In this document: positions 53,249 through 64,000 of the stretch, piece by piece
Position numbering within the stretch: position 1 is the first letter of the stretch
Layout: the number at the start of each line of letters is the position of its first letter
Assembly: GCA_026413225.1 (NCBI GenBank)
Contig: CM048552.1
Location: 137,405,053 to 137,469,052 of the forward strand
Reading direction: 5' to 3'
DNA: 64,000 nt
Source of the DNA: Otis tarda
Lineage: Eukaryota > Chordata > Aves > Otidiformes > Otididae
Notes under the pieces: model-generated
The model's database searches: none
Told to the model about the DNA's origin: nothing
Seen by the model: the letters and a program-made list of their open reading frames with translations, nothing else
Translations under genes and position numbers: made by a program

Positions 53249-53753
53249 CAGCCGCCGGCTGCGGCCTGCCCCCGGCCAGGGACGCCCCGCCCTCGCCGTG
53301 CCAGGCGGCGGGGGGCCGCGCCGCGCCGGCCGGGGAGTGGAGGAAAGAGGGGAGGGGGGCGGCTCTTCCCGCCTCGCCGCCGTGTGCGAGGAGGGTGGCC
53401 GGGGAGAGGGAGGGTTAAGCGGTGAGGTGGGGGGGACGGGACAGGATGGAAGCCGGGCAACATGGAGGGCAGGTCAGCGGGGAGCCGAGGGAGGCGCCTG
53501 CTCCCTCCCGGCGGTTCCCCCCGCCCCGCGCTGTCTCCACCACCTGTGGGGCGGGAGGGGCCCCAGCGTGGGCCGGGCCGGGCCCGCCCGCCTTCCTCTG
53601 CCTCCGAGACCCTCTAGCGGCAGCCGGGGGCGAGGCGGGGCCGCGCCGGGCTGAGGTGAGGCCCCGGACCCGGACTCAGTCCAGGGGGGCTGCTCCCGCC
53701 CGCCCCGGCGCCGGAGCCTCGATGGACCGGAGGCCTCAGGGGTCAGAAACGCA

Positions 53754-53783
53754 GCCAGGCCAGGCCAGGCCGGGCCGGGCCAG
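53754..53783 (+). repeat. Pentanucleotide tandem repeat (GCCRG)6
   Basis: Six consecutive 5-bp units: three GCCAG, two GCCGG, one GCCAG. The tract marks the right edge of the CpG island. Confidence 0.8.
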
Positions 53784-53790
53784 AGCGGTG

Positions 53791-56700
53791 GTAAAGGTGA
53801 ATGAAGCCTACAGCAGAAAAAACGCCAAATGGAAAACGACTTGGCGGTGCGGTCCCAGGCAGAGGTTCAGCTGCAAAAAGACCACAAAAAAGTTTGACGG
53901 AGGAGTGTTGAGGCAGGACTAGAAGTGTTGATTTTAAGGCAAATCTTAGTTTATGGATGGGAAATAAATGAAGAGTTTAAGGTTGTCTGATATCTTCACT
54001 GAGTTAGTGGTGGGGCTGGGAGTGAAATACTAATTTCTTGCTGGACTTCATTCTCCGAACTTAATTGCATCACTTTATGTGAAGTTTCAGTAGCTTAAAT
54101 CAGGACCAGGCTTGGCCAGTGCACAGTCCTCCTTTGTTTTTCACTGCCAAGCAGGTGAAGTAGTGCTTGATCTAAGAAACAGGAAGATTTATCTTTAGTT
54201 TCTGAAAGACTAGTGAAGCTCAAGACACTTCCACCTGTGACAGACAGTCTCAGGGAGGTGCCTGGAATTTGCAGTGGGGTTTGAAGGTTCTGTATGCATG
54301 TGACAGTTCACATGTTTTGCTTCTGAAAGTGGCTGTTACATTTGTGAAGTCTTACCCTCTAACTCCTGTTTCAGCTGTTTTATTCCTCAGAAGACTCCTG
54401 CCGTTGTCTAGAGGTGGAAATTTGTTTCTGTATCATCTTCAACATTACCTGCAGTACGTTTCTCTAATACCTGAAGAAAACTTTTGTTTCTGGATTGAGA
54501 GCATCTGAGGTCACCAATCGCAGTAGCACATTGAAGCACATATATAGATAGGAGAAAAACATTTGATGAGGATGGGTGTTGTTCCCTTGTGATTAAGGGA
54601 CAGATGGAACCACGGAGTGGAGAGCCAAACGGCATCAATTTACACACACTTCTGTGAGGATCCTGTTAAATCCAAACCCGTATATTGCATCAGGTTATGT
54701 AAGACCTCAAATGACTGATCCTCAGTCAGATTTCTCTGATTCTTTTCTACCATATAGACAAGTGCTGATTATAAGACAAATAATTTTAAAAAGAATGCAC
54801 AAGTAAAGGGAAATAAAAGTAGTTTTCTCCATGTTCTGTCTTCATTTGTCCGTGGGATCTGAGACAGTTTCAGTTATGTTTGTATAACACATACCAGGTT
54901 GTCTGCTCGGCAGTGTATATTCAATAACCTACAGCTGGAAGTTTTAAAATTATATACTGCAGTATACAATTTTGTTGTTTGTAAGCATGATGATTAAATA
55001 AAGATCCAGAATAACAATTTGAGCTTTAGTGTATCCCCAAGTATGAACACTGAAATGAAATTGAAACAAAATAGTTTATATCATAAATGAAAAGAGCAAA
55101 TCGTGCTTCCAAACATGTATTCTCTGTTTGTATCCCCTCTTTTTCAACTGCCAGACATTCCTTCTTCTTTATCTTGAATTTTTTGTTGTCTGTAAGAAAC
55201 TGAAGATTTGCTTTACTGTTCTGGCTTTTTTAATTTGATACTGATAAACCAGTACTGAAGAATGATGCAAAAATCTGAGCACAAATTTTAAAATTGGAAT
55301 ATCTAGAGCCAGGAACTGGAAGCCAAGTGAAAACCGCTGAACTCTGCTACTGTCATTTACATCAGTGGAAGATGTGGACATGGAGCTCTTGGGAAAGCAG
55401 TTGCCTTAAGAAAGAATATCTAAAAGCTTTCACGCTCCTGATCAAGAGAGACCTCAGTAAAGAACAATTTTGTAGCTAATGCTTGCTTAGAGCTTGATGG
55501 TCTGACACAGTCTTGAAGCAGATTCTCAGCCTGTGGCTGACAGTTCAGAAATCAAGCTTTTTTATTTTGAATGACACTTTTTTTTTCCTTTTCTCCTTTT
55601 GATGTTACCAATGGAAAACTAAGAGACCTATATGTAAAGAGCCTCATACCTGTAAGTTTTGCCAGACCGAAGCAAAACAGAAATTCTCTTTTGTCATATT
55701 GTTGAAATTTCTCTTCACATCTTTTATATCCTCTCTCTCTGTGGGATCTGAAGCTTGTTCAGAGCCCAGTTGGAGACTTGTACTCGTGCTCTTCTTAATA
55801 TATTGTGATAATTTCATTACTCAAATTTCTGCAGCTTCTGCCAGCCTTCACAAGGTTTTGGATAGTTATAAAGAACAAAGGATTTAGTAAATGTATTTTA
55901 AAATATTTCTTTTCTTTTGTGTGATAAGAAAACCAATGATAACGGTATTTATCTAACAAACCACTCAGTGACAAAACCATCAGTTTTCTCCTGTGCTTCT
56001 TGTTTCACTAGTCAAATGTTTTCTGAGTGTACAAAAGTTAGCAATACAAGGTAGAAATGCAAGATAAGATACATCAGAGTGCCATAAATGTATCAAAGGA
56101 AGTAACAGACTTTCACACTATGGACAGAGAACAGTACAGCTATGGCCAATGTGGTATAAGAAGTATTCCCTTCTGTAATAACATGTACTGTTAATATTAT
56201 CAAAGATACTTTACAGTGGTACACAAAAGTTACCCAAATGCCTCCTCCTGCCATGCAAAAGGAGCTGTCAGACTTTATTAAGGGATTGTTCCCACAAGTT
56301 CTCTGTGTGAGCCCCTGTCCTGTAATAACAAAAGCTTTCTGCAGTAAACCAGGCTCCTTCCACAGTACTGCTTCTGTCTTCCTGCCTTGGTACTTGAAGC
56401 TTCTTTAACAATTTCAAGTGAAATTTTGTTCTACAGATTTTACTTGGCCATTTCTTTCTGTTGCAGAGATTGCATACCTGTTCTCTACTTAGTCATTGAG
56501 ACTTCCAAAACTGTGAATAAATTCCTCTATGGCAGGATTTTGTTTAAACGGTATCAGGCACAGTACGCTGCTGAGGCACAGCCTGTTTCACCTCTGTGGC
56601 TGCACACCACGTATCCTTTCCTTAACACACCTTGAATTGAATTGTGCAGGATACCTGCAGGATGACCCTAGATTGGGGTGTTTTACACTTAGTCTTGAGA

Positions 56701-57489
56701 GCGTTCGTTGTGCCGGACCTCACAGTGCCATCTGGGCTTTTTTTTTGTCCCCAACAGCGGAGAAATTTGAAAGAAGTAGAGGCTTCTGACTCATAGTCAC
56801 AGAGTAAAGAACTGAGGTGAGTTAAACCTTTACAACCTCCCACTGTGTGTTACCACTCCTTTCCTGGAGGTAACCACCAAATGTCACAGCTTGGTGAAGA
56901 GACAAAGTGCCTCTGCCTCAGCCATTTGAAATAAAAATTAGATGCCCTGGGGCATGCATACTTCATTGACAATTTAAGATGCTGTGCTCTGGAACAGTGC
57001 AGCTGATTCATGGCACATGTTCTGCTCTGTGTGCTCTGTTACAGGGGTTGCAACCTCCAGCAAAGAGGCAGAGCAAACTGGTACACGTCCTTAGGGACGT
57101 TTGCCAAAATAACCTAGTTATTTGATAATCGTACCAATGCAGCTTCTTCTATGTAATCAGCTGCCGTAGTTGCTGAAGAAATATCGTTTTAGTTACCAGT
57201 GGTGGAAGAAATGTTGATAGATAGAAATGTATGTATAGTGTGATCTCTACAGTCAAGATTCAAAAAATATTTTCTGCAGGCTAGAGTTTTGTGAGAATAC
57301 TGCCAGAATTCAGGGTGAAAGATATGAGTTATGGACTTGCATATCTTATTGCTAGAGAGCTCTCTGTAGACCTCGGTTCCACTGGCACTGCAATCTGTTG
57401 GAAATCTGCAGGACATGCATGCGTGTATTGTATGTGGAGCAAAAGTTAATCCTACATAGTATTTACGGCAAATTTAGTAAAACAAGTGA
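53791..57489. other. Upstream intergenic sequence without recognised gene
   Basis: Lies upstream of SHROOM2 and is mildly G/T-rich on the plus strand. An 82-codon plus frame at 56387-56635 follows good polypyrimidine-AG strings (near 56438 and 56466), but its translation matches nothing I know. Confidence 0.6.
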
Positions 57490-58688
57490 ATCATAGAATC
57501 ACAGAAGGGTTTGGGTTGGAAGGGACTTTTAAAGATCATTCAGTCCAACCCTCCTGCCATGGGCAGGGATGTCTTTCACTAGATCAAGTTGCTCAAAGCC
57601 GCATCCAACCTGACCTTGAACACTTCCAATGATGGGGCATCCATAACTTCTCTGGGCAACCAGTTCCAGTGTCTCACCACCATTACTGTAAATAATTTCT
57701 TCCTTATGTTCAATCTGTATCCACCCTCTTTCAGTTTAAAACCATTGCCCCTTGCCCTGTCACTACAGGCCATGGTAAAAAGTCTCTTTCTGTCCTTCTT
57801 ATAAGCCCACTTTCTATATTGAAATGCCACAATAAGTCTCACCAGAGCCTTCTCTTCTCCCAGCTGAACAACCCCTATTCTCTCAGCCTGACTTCAGAGG
57901 AGAGATGCTCCATCCCTCTGATCATTTTCGTTGCCTTCCTCTGGACCCACTCCAACAGATCCATGTCTTTCCTGTGCTGAGGACCCCAGAGCTGGACGCA
58001 GTGCTCCAGGTGGGGTCTAACAAGAGTGGAATAAAGGGGGAGAATCATCTACGTCCACCTGCTGGCCACATTTCTTTTTATGCAGCCCAGGATATGATGG
58101 GCTTTGTGGGCTGCAAGCACATGTTGTCAGCTCATGTCCAATTTTTTTGTCCACCAGTATCCCCAAATTCTTCTCCACAGGACTGCTCTCAATCCTTTCA
58201 TCCCCCAGCCTGTATTGATAATTGGACATTACTCCAACCCAGGTTCAGGACATTCCAGTTGGCCTTGTTGAACTTCATTAGGTTCACACAGGCCCACTCC
58301 TCAAGCCTTTCAAGGTCCCTGTGGATGGCATCCCTTCCCTCAAGTGAATCAACTGCAGCACTCGGCTTGGTATAATCTGCAAACTTGCTGAGGGTGCACT
58401 CGATCCCACTGTCTGTGGCACTGGTGAAGATATGAAATAGTATTGGTCCCAGTGTGGACCCTTGAGGGACATCACTTGTTACTGGTTTCCACTTGGACAT
58501 TGAGCCATTGACTATAACTCTTTGGAAGGGGCCATACAGCCAATTCCTTATCCACCTAACAGTCCATCTGTCAAACCTACCATCAAACTCCAATTTAGAG
58601 GTAAAAATGTTGGGGGGGACGATATAAAAAGCCTTACAGAAGTCCAGCTAGATGATGTCCATAGTTCTTCCCTTGTCCACTGATGTAG
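57490..58688 (-). mobile_element. CR1 LINE, 3' half (reverse transcriptase and 3' UTR), minus orientation
   Basis: The plus strand opens with the reverse complement of the CR1 tail (TCATAGAATCACAGAAGGG, GGTTGGAAGGGAC). Moving right it enters ORF2 in reverse. Minus-strand frames show DVPQGSTLGPILF (reverse transcriptase motif B) and then KFADYTKP, where the catalytic FADD of motif C has become FADY. Frames are broken, so the copy is inactive. Its sequence resumes across the LTR at 59836, so 57490-58688 and 59836-61350 are one element split by a later insertion. Confidence 0.93.
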
Positions 58689-58693
58689 ACACT
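58689..58693 (+). repeat. 5-bp target-site duplication, left copy (ACACT)
   Basis: ACACT immediately before the TG end of the LTR. The same five bases follow the CA end at 59831-59835. Removing one copy plus the LTR restores a continuous CR1 reading from the AGTCCACTGATGTAG side to CCATTGTAGAAGGCCACC. Confidence 0.85.
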
Positions 58694-59830
58694 TGTCGTG
58701 GTTCAGCCCCGATCGGGACCAGACTACGCAGTCTCTCTCTCGCTCCCCCCACCCTCCGAGAGAATAGGAGGAGATGATACAAGAAAAACGGCTCAAGGTT
58801 TGAGATAAGGACAGGGAGAAATCCTTAAAGTTACCATTACGGGCAAAACAGACTTGACTTGGGGAAAACTCTTCATTTATTTCTAAAATTAGCAGGAGAA
58901 TGAGATAGGGAACAAGATAACCTCCCCCCACCCCTCCCTCTTCCCGGGCTTAACATTATCTATACTACCTCCCCTCCCGAGAGGCACGGGGGGAGGAAAA
59001 AGGGAATGGGGGTCGCGGTCAGTTCATCACACGTTGTTTTATGCCGCTGTGTCATCGTTGGGGGAAGAACTCCTCGCATTCCTCCTCTGCTCCATCGTGG
59101 GGTCCCTCCCACGGGCCACAGTCCTTCGTGAAACTGCTCCGGCATGGGTCATCTCTTCCACGGGGTGCAGTCCCTCTAGAACAGCTGTCCCAGCGGGCCC
59201 TCCACGGGCCACAGCCTCCTTCAGGCCTCCACCTGCTCCGGCGTGGGGTCCTCCACGGGCTGCAGGTGGATCTCTGCCCCTCCATGGACCTCCATGGGCT
59301 GCAGGGGGACAACCCGCTCCACCATGGTCTTCACCACGAGTTGCAGAGGAATCTTGGCCAAGAGCCGCATTACTCCTCCCCCTCCTTCTTCACTGACCTT
59401 GGCGTCTGCAGCCGTTCCTTACAACAGGCTGGCAGACGCCTCGCAGGATCCTTTTTACATCTTATTCGCTTCTCATCTCCTCTCCACTTCTTGCAGCCAG
59501 GCTGGGCCGAGTTGGGCCCAGTCGGCTGCCTGGCGGGAGGCCAGAGGGTGAGGCCTGCAAGGCCCACGAGGCTCGCGCCTCCCCCTCTCTGCCCCCCGCT
59601 CAGCTGCTTCACATCTTCTCTTCTCTTTTTTTTTTTCTGTTTTCCCCGACTTAAATACGTTATCGCAGAGGTGTTATCATGGGACATTCTGCTACCAATT
59701 GGCTCGGCCTTGGCCAGCAGCAGGTCCGCCCTAGGCCCGGCCGAGTCCACTGAACAAAGGGGAGCGACTTCTAGCAGTTTCCTACAGAAGCTACCACCTT
59801 AGGGCCCCCCTCTCTAACAAAACCAGAACA
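58694..59830 (-). mobile_element. Solo LTR of an endogenous retrovirus (neoavian type)
   Basis: A 1,137-bp segment bounded by TG...CA and by the 5-bp duplication ACACT. No gag, pol or env sequence and no second LTR is present, so it is a solo LTR left by recombination. Transcriptional direction is probably minus: on that strand a TATTTAAG-like box lies near 59650-59660 and an AATAAA signal at 58876-58881, about 180 bp before the end. The middle (about 59090-59350) carries imperfect GC-rich repeats around a CTCCACGGGCTGCAG-like core. The ends and layout match an LTR type I know as common in Neoaves. The 5-bp duplication suits ERVL-like or some ERV1-like elements; the family name is not certain. 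The open frames inside (for example 59041-59802 plus) have no recognised protein similarity. Confidence 0.85.
59090..59350. repeat. Imperfect tandem repeats inside the LTR
   Basis: Recurring units of roughly 40-60 bp with the theme CTCC(A/C)CGGGC(T/C)(G/A)CAG followed by a GGCGTGGGGTCC-like or CATGGTC-like stretch. On the minus strand the units show up as repeated CSPW or CGPW residues in an open frame, which is a by-product of the repeat and not evidence of a protein. Confidence 0.6.
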
Positions 59831-59835
59831 ACACT
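59831..59835 (+). repeat. 5-bp target-site duplication, right copy (ACACT)
   Basis: ACACT directly after the CA end of the LTR. It matches 58689-58693. Confidence 0.85.
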
Positions 59836-61350
59836 CCATTGTAGAAGGCCACCAGGTAAGTCAGGCATGATTTGCCCTCACTGAAGGGCTGTCCCTAAAT
59901 CCTCCCTGCCTTCTACATGTTTTGACGTGTCTTCCAGGAGGATCTGTTCCATTATTTTACTGGGCATGGAGGTGAGGCTGAGTGGTCAGTAGTTCCCAGG
60001 ATCCTCCTTTTTACCCTTTTTAAAAATAGGTGCAATAATTCCCCTTTTCCAGTCACTGGGGGCTTCACCTGACTGCCATGACTTTTCAAATATGAGATTG
60101 GCTTGGCAACTACATCACCCAATTCCCTCAGGACCCTAGGATGCGTCTCATTGAGTCCTATGGACTTACATATGTTCAGGTTCCTCAGATGGTCTCAAAC
60201 CTGATCTTCTGCTATGATGCAACCCTAGACCCTGCTTTGAGGTTCAGGGACTTGAGAGATGTAAAAAGAGAGATTACAGTTGAAAACTGAGGCAAAAAAA
60301 ACTTGCTGCATACCTCAGACCTCTCTGTGTTGATTGCCTGTCTCATTTGTAGGGGAGGTACATTTTCTTTAATCTTTTTTTTTTTTTCTCACCAAAGTAC
60401 TCATAGAAGCCCTTCTTATTCTTTATATCCCTTGCCAAATTCAGCTCAAACTGTGCATTAGCTTTCCTCATCCCATCCCTACACATCCAGAAGGTGTCCC
60501 TATATTCTTCCCAGGATACATGTCCCTGGTTCCTCTACCTGTTAGTTTTCTTCTTACACTTTAGTTTGACCAAAAGGTCCTTACTGAACCATGCCAGTCT
60601 CCTGCCTTCTTTGCTTGATTTCTTAGACATGGGAATCAAGAGCTCTTGCACCCTAAGAAAAATGTCCTTAAAGAGCTGCAAGCTCTATTCAGGTCCTTTA
60701 TCCCTGAGGGCAGTTTCCCAGGGGATGCTGCTGTCCATCCTTAAACAATTGAAAGCTTGCACTCTTAAAATTCAGTTTCCTGACTCTACTCTTCACCTGG
60801 CCTGTATACCTCAAGGTTGTGAATTCCACCGGGGTGTGATTGCTGCAGCCCAGGTAGGTCAAGTGGTGCTTCTCCTCTGGTTGGGCTGTATATCACCTAG
60901 ATTAAGAAATTATGCTTAATGCTCCTGGACTGCTTACAGCTTGCTGTGCTGCTTTTCCAGCAGATGTCAGGGTGGTTGAAGTCCCCCAGCAGGATCAGAG
61001 CCTGGGAGCATGATGCTTCCTGTAGTTGAAGTAACACGGCTTTGTCAACAAGCTCCCTTTGGTCGGGCAGCCTGTAGTAAGCACCAACCATGAGGTTTCC
61101 TTTGTTTTCTTTGCCCCTAATTTTTACCCGTAAGCCCTCAACCTGTTCATTGCTGCTTTTCTAAGAAAGCTCTGTGCTGTCAATCTATTTTTGTTTTACT
61201 CAGAGGGCAACCTCCCCTCCTTGCCTGTCCCTTCTGAAGAGTTTACAGCCATCGATAGCAGCTTTCCAGTCATGCAATTCATCTCACCACGTTTCAGCAG
61301 TAGCAATTAAATCATAGCTTTCTAACTGCACAGTGGCTTCCAGCTCCTTC
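59836..61350 (-). mobile_element. CR1 LINE, 5' half (endonuclease to early reverse transcriptase), minus orientation
   Basis: Continues the element interrupted by the LTR. In minus-strand frames the order is SYDLIATAETW (endonuclease start, about 61284-61320), then AYYRLPDQRELVD and LLGDFNHPDICW (endonuclease, about 60950-61090), then RDHLRNLNIC and HPRVLREL (linker before the reverse transcriptase, about 60110-60200). Together with 57490-58688 the copy keeps about 2.7 kb of CR1, covering most of ORF2 and the 3' end. Multiple frameshifts and stops make it inactive. The 5' truncation point is near 61350. Confidence 0.9.
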
Positions 61351-64000
61351 CTCTTTAAAACGCTAATGTCTTTGAAAATAACCATCAAAAAGACCAAAAC
61401 AACTGAAATAGTGATAAGAAGTTCCTGTAGCAGAAGTGGACAGATTTTTTGATCAAGTAATTCAAGGTCTGGCAAGCTGCTGACTGTTTATTGTGGAGTC
61501 TGAAAGTCCTGAGAACCTGGAGAAACAGGTTGGGTAGCAGCCCAAGAGTCAGACAAGCTGGGAACCAGGAGGGTTTACTTTGGAAACCTGCGGTGTTTCT
61601 TCTGATGGATTCAGCATAATCATGCTCTTTTGCAAAACGCTTTGATTTCAACAAATTATCCATTTTCCCAGAATTAAAAATGCCATGTTGAAAAACTCCA
61701 GCAGGATGTCTCCTGTGTGATTTAGGCACTTTAAAAACCTTTCCCAAGTGTGTCTTGTTTCTCCTGTATTGCAAATAAGGCTTCATCAGCACATAATTAG
61801 TGGTGGAGAAATCCTTAGAAGCTCTCAACCTTTCAGATAAATACTCAAATATATGTTGTCTTCTTCAGTTCTTTATGACAAAAAAAAATCCATCTATGTT
61901 CCTTATCTAGGGCTTTTTATAAAGCTGAATTTTGTGGAAAAATAGCATTTCATATGATACTCTGATTCTTACATATTTTCACAACATCACATATGCTTTG
62001 TGAGCATTTTTCTGGGAGTGAGAGCACTCACTGCAGAACAAACTGTGTCTGTGAGCGACCAAGAGAAAAAAAGCCCATGATTTGCTGACAATAATATTCT
62101 CAGCTCAGATCTTGAGACCTAGTGGACCTGTAGGCAGAGAAAAAGGAGATGTGTCCAACACAGACTGTTGTAATCCATAGCCCACTTCAGGATTTATAAT
62201 TTTCTTTTTTTTTTTTTGCTTGATAACAGGGTTGAAAGTCAAGGATAAGCGCACTAGCAACTCCTCATGTGGTTGCAGAGTCAGAAGACAACGTGCAACC
62301 TAACAAGAGGAGGTGAATAAGTAACCAGTTTTCCCTGGGGATGGGGTTTACAGCTGCCAGTCAAATTCAGGCACAAGTTAAGTCATGCCGTGGGCCATAG
62401 TCCCTCTGGTATCTGTATACCTGTTCGTTTCCCAGCTCCTCCATTAGGGCCCTTTGTCAAATCATATTGCAACATCGCAAACTAAGAAACCATCTTCACA
62501 AAGAAACCAAGAAGCGGAGTGTGAGCACACATGTTGAAGCATTGATACAGGACAGTCCGTACTGCTTCATTGCCAGCAGGCTAACTGGGCAGCGCTTGGG
62601 CACAGTTTAGGGGCTACTGTGGGCCAGTGACTACGAGGCAGTATGGATGAAGCCACCCTTTTTTAGTTGAGGAGAAGAGTTCAGCAGTATATGCATATAT
62701 ATATACACACACACTATATAGCTATATTTGGTCATGTGTATGTGTGTTGCTTTAACCTAGGGTGTTTTTTGCTTCATGAAGTTTCATAATTTCAGTGAAG
62801 CATCATTTGTAATATTTATTCTTGGTGCTGCATTTCAAATTGTGGTACATGAGGGAGTGTTTTTCGTTGTCCGTCTTCTTTGATGATACACATCACGTGA
62901 TAATATTCTCCATGCAAACTGTGCTGTGCCACTTGCCCTTATATGCCAAAAACCAGGCACTTGCCCATTTTAATTGTTTAAATGAGTGATATAGCTTCAG
63001 AGACTAACAAGCAGTCTTTAATGCATTTCAACTCTGATATTGCAGCATGTTACATCTACATTCTGTATTTGATGACTGGAGCAGGGATGATCAGGGATAA
63101 TGCCAAAGGAAGGGTTTCAAATGCTCTTTTTGCAGAGAATGCTGCGAAGGCTTTTGAAAGAGTAGATAAATAGCAAGAGGCTGGAGTATGCATGAGAGCA
63201 GACAAAAGCCTTGCGATCTGTTATTTTTCATTTGGACTTTGTCTTCATTTGCTAGCTAACCCCAAACAGACCTTCCTTTTTTTCTGCCTATCAGCAATGT
63301 GTAAATAAATCTCTCAATGCTTTCTATAAATAGACACAATTCCTTCATTACAAATGACCTTTCTACTCTCAGCTTGGTTACACAGAACATGAACCGTATC
63401 CAGGTGGAGGTCATAGGATGTAGCAGCTTGTGAGAGTCCATCTAAACATGCATGCAGCATGAAGTAATGAAGTAAATGTTCTTTTTTTCTTTTTTTTTTT
63501 CAGTGTTATAGCCGTTTGTGCTAAAGCATCAGGTATGCACAAGAGGCTATGGTCCAGCAGTGCCAGATATTACATTAATTTGGTAATATTATGGCTGATA
63601 TAAGGCTGGTTTGAGCATGTCCAGGTGTCCACGGGGGGCAGAAGTTCTTTCTGTGCATGCCAGCTCCCCATAGACTGCTACGCCCCTTTATACTGAAGGT
63701 ATACTCTCAGGAGACCAAGGCAGAACAGTTAGCAGTTGATGGGAGGTTGCAGGTGATCCTACAGAGTCGTACAAATGAGAAAAAAAAAGTGCCAACATTC
63801 CAATTAGCTTTTTCTGGCTTGTGTTAGACTTACAAAGGATAAGGCTGCTGTGGGAGGTACCGCTTTGCTAGCCTGAATTTTGTCTACAGCGTAGAGTGTA
63901 CTTGTGTCAGTCGGGCACTGTTAGTAACGTCCTGAGGAAACAGCTTCACGGTGGGGAGTGGTTTTATTGCCCATCTTCTGTGATAACACAGATCCTATTA
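61351..64000. other. Unassigned sequence to the right edge
   Basis: AT-rich with T runs, for example near 62207 and 63490, and the microsatellite at 62.7 kb. No exon of a neighbouring gene was recognised. Confidence 0.6.
62688..62720 (+). repeat. TA/CA microsatellite
   Basis: Mixed TATA and CACA dinucleotide run, followed by a GTGTATGTGTG segment that is partly its reverse complement. Confidence 0.85.

Larger units (their letters stand above)
51810..53790. promoter_or_regulatory. SHROOM2: CpG island spanning the SHROOM2 first exon and promoter
   Basis: GC content and CpG density rise sharply near 51810 and fall near 53790, in contrast with AT-rich sequence on both sides. The first coding exon sits in the left third. 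The 5' UTR and core promoter of SHROOM2 should lie between 52532 and about 53500 on the minus strand. I see no convincing TATA box, which fits a CpG-island promoter. About 1.2 kb of island lies upstream of the start codon, enough room for a divergent transcript. Long open frames on both strands here (for example plus-strand 51713-53425) are low-complexity, rich in Arg, Pro, Gly and Ala, and are treated as composition artefacts. Confidence 0.85.

Noticed and set aside
51713-53425. 570-codon plus-strand open frame
   Set aside because: It runs through the CpG island, antisense to the SHROOM2 exon. It is rich in Arg, Pro, Gly, Ser and Ala with no domain, and frames on the other strand are just as open. 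GC-rich DNA lacks stop codons by composition.
52441-53463. 340-codon minus-strand open frame upstream of SHROOM2
   Set aside because: Out of frame with the SHROOM2 start and low in complexity; best read as 5' UTR and promoter DNA.
53422-53922. First exon of a divergent neighbour such as GPR143
   Set aside because: The translation is Pro/Arg/Ala-rich and has no transmembrane segments or receptor-like N-terminus.
59041-59802. 253-codon plus-strand frame
   Set aside because: Lies entirely inside the solo LTR and runs through its GC-rich internal repeats; no protein similarity.
58694-59830. Possible full endogenous retrovirus
   Set aside because: Only one LTR is present. The flanks are CR1 sequence on both sides, and no gag, pol or env region is seen.
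1-64000. CRISPR array, operon or other prokaryotic system
   Set aside because: No regularly spaced direct repeats and no prokaryotic-style gene packing; the sequence is vertebrate nuclear DNA.

Overview
This window looks like vertebrate nuclear DNA, most likely from a bird in Neoaves. The evidence is seven CR1 LINE copies with the typical avian 3' end (an octamer-like ATTCTATG tail next to a GGTCCCTTCCAACC block), an LTR whose ends and internal layout resemble a family I know from neoavian genomes, AT-rich non-coding sequence, and one dense CpG island. The species call is inference.

Only one protein-coding exon can be supported. It is the first coding exon of SHROOM2 (minus strand, 52313-52531), which encodes the N-terminus and the first part of a PDZ domain and ends in a clean GT splice donor. 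It lies inside a CpG island (about 51810-53790) that should hold the promoter. Transcription runs leftward, so nearly everything from 52312 down to position 1 reads as the long first intron of this gene. No second exon was recognised there.

Layout: 1-52312 is intron 1, A/C-rich on the plus strand, with CR1 fragments near 4.8-5.1, 19.0-19.25, 19.56-21.04, 24.1, 32.1-32.3 and 46.5-46.8 kb. It also has several long A tracts, a G/T-rich tract at 31.5 kb, a few perfect hairpins, and an inverted repeat of about 90 bp bracketing the 19-21 kb CR1 cluster. 51.8-53.8 kb is the CpG island with G-quadruplex-type motifs and short GC-rich tandem repeats. 53.8-57.5 kb is upstream, G/T-leaning sequence with no recognised gene. 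57.5-61.35 kb is a long minus-strand CR1 (endonuclease to 3' end) split by a 1,137-bp solo LTR with a 5-bp target duplication. 61.35-64 kb is unassigned.

The reading frames in the CpG island and most other frames are open by chance because of base composition. The most informative non-gene structures are the nested LTR-in-CR1 insertion, the inverted repeat around the CR1 cluster, a short CR1 copy flanked by a 15-bp direct repeat, and the change in strand composition at the CpG island.
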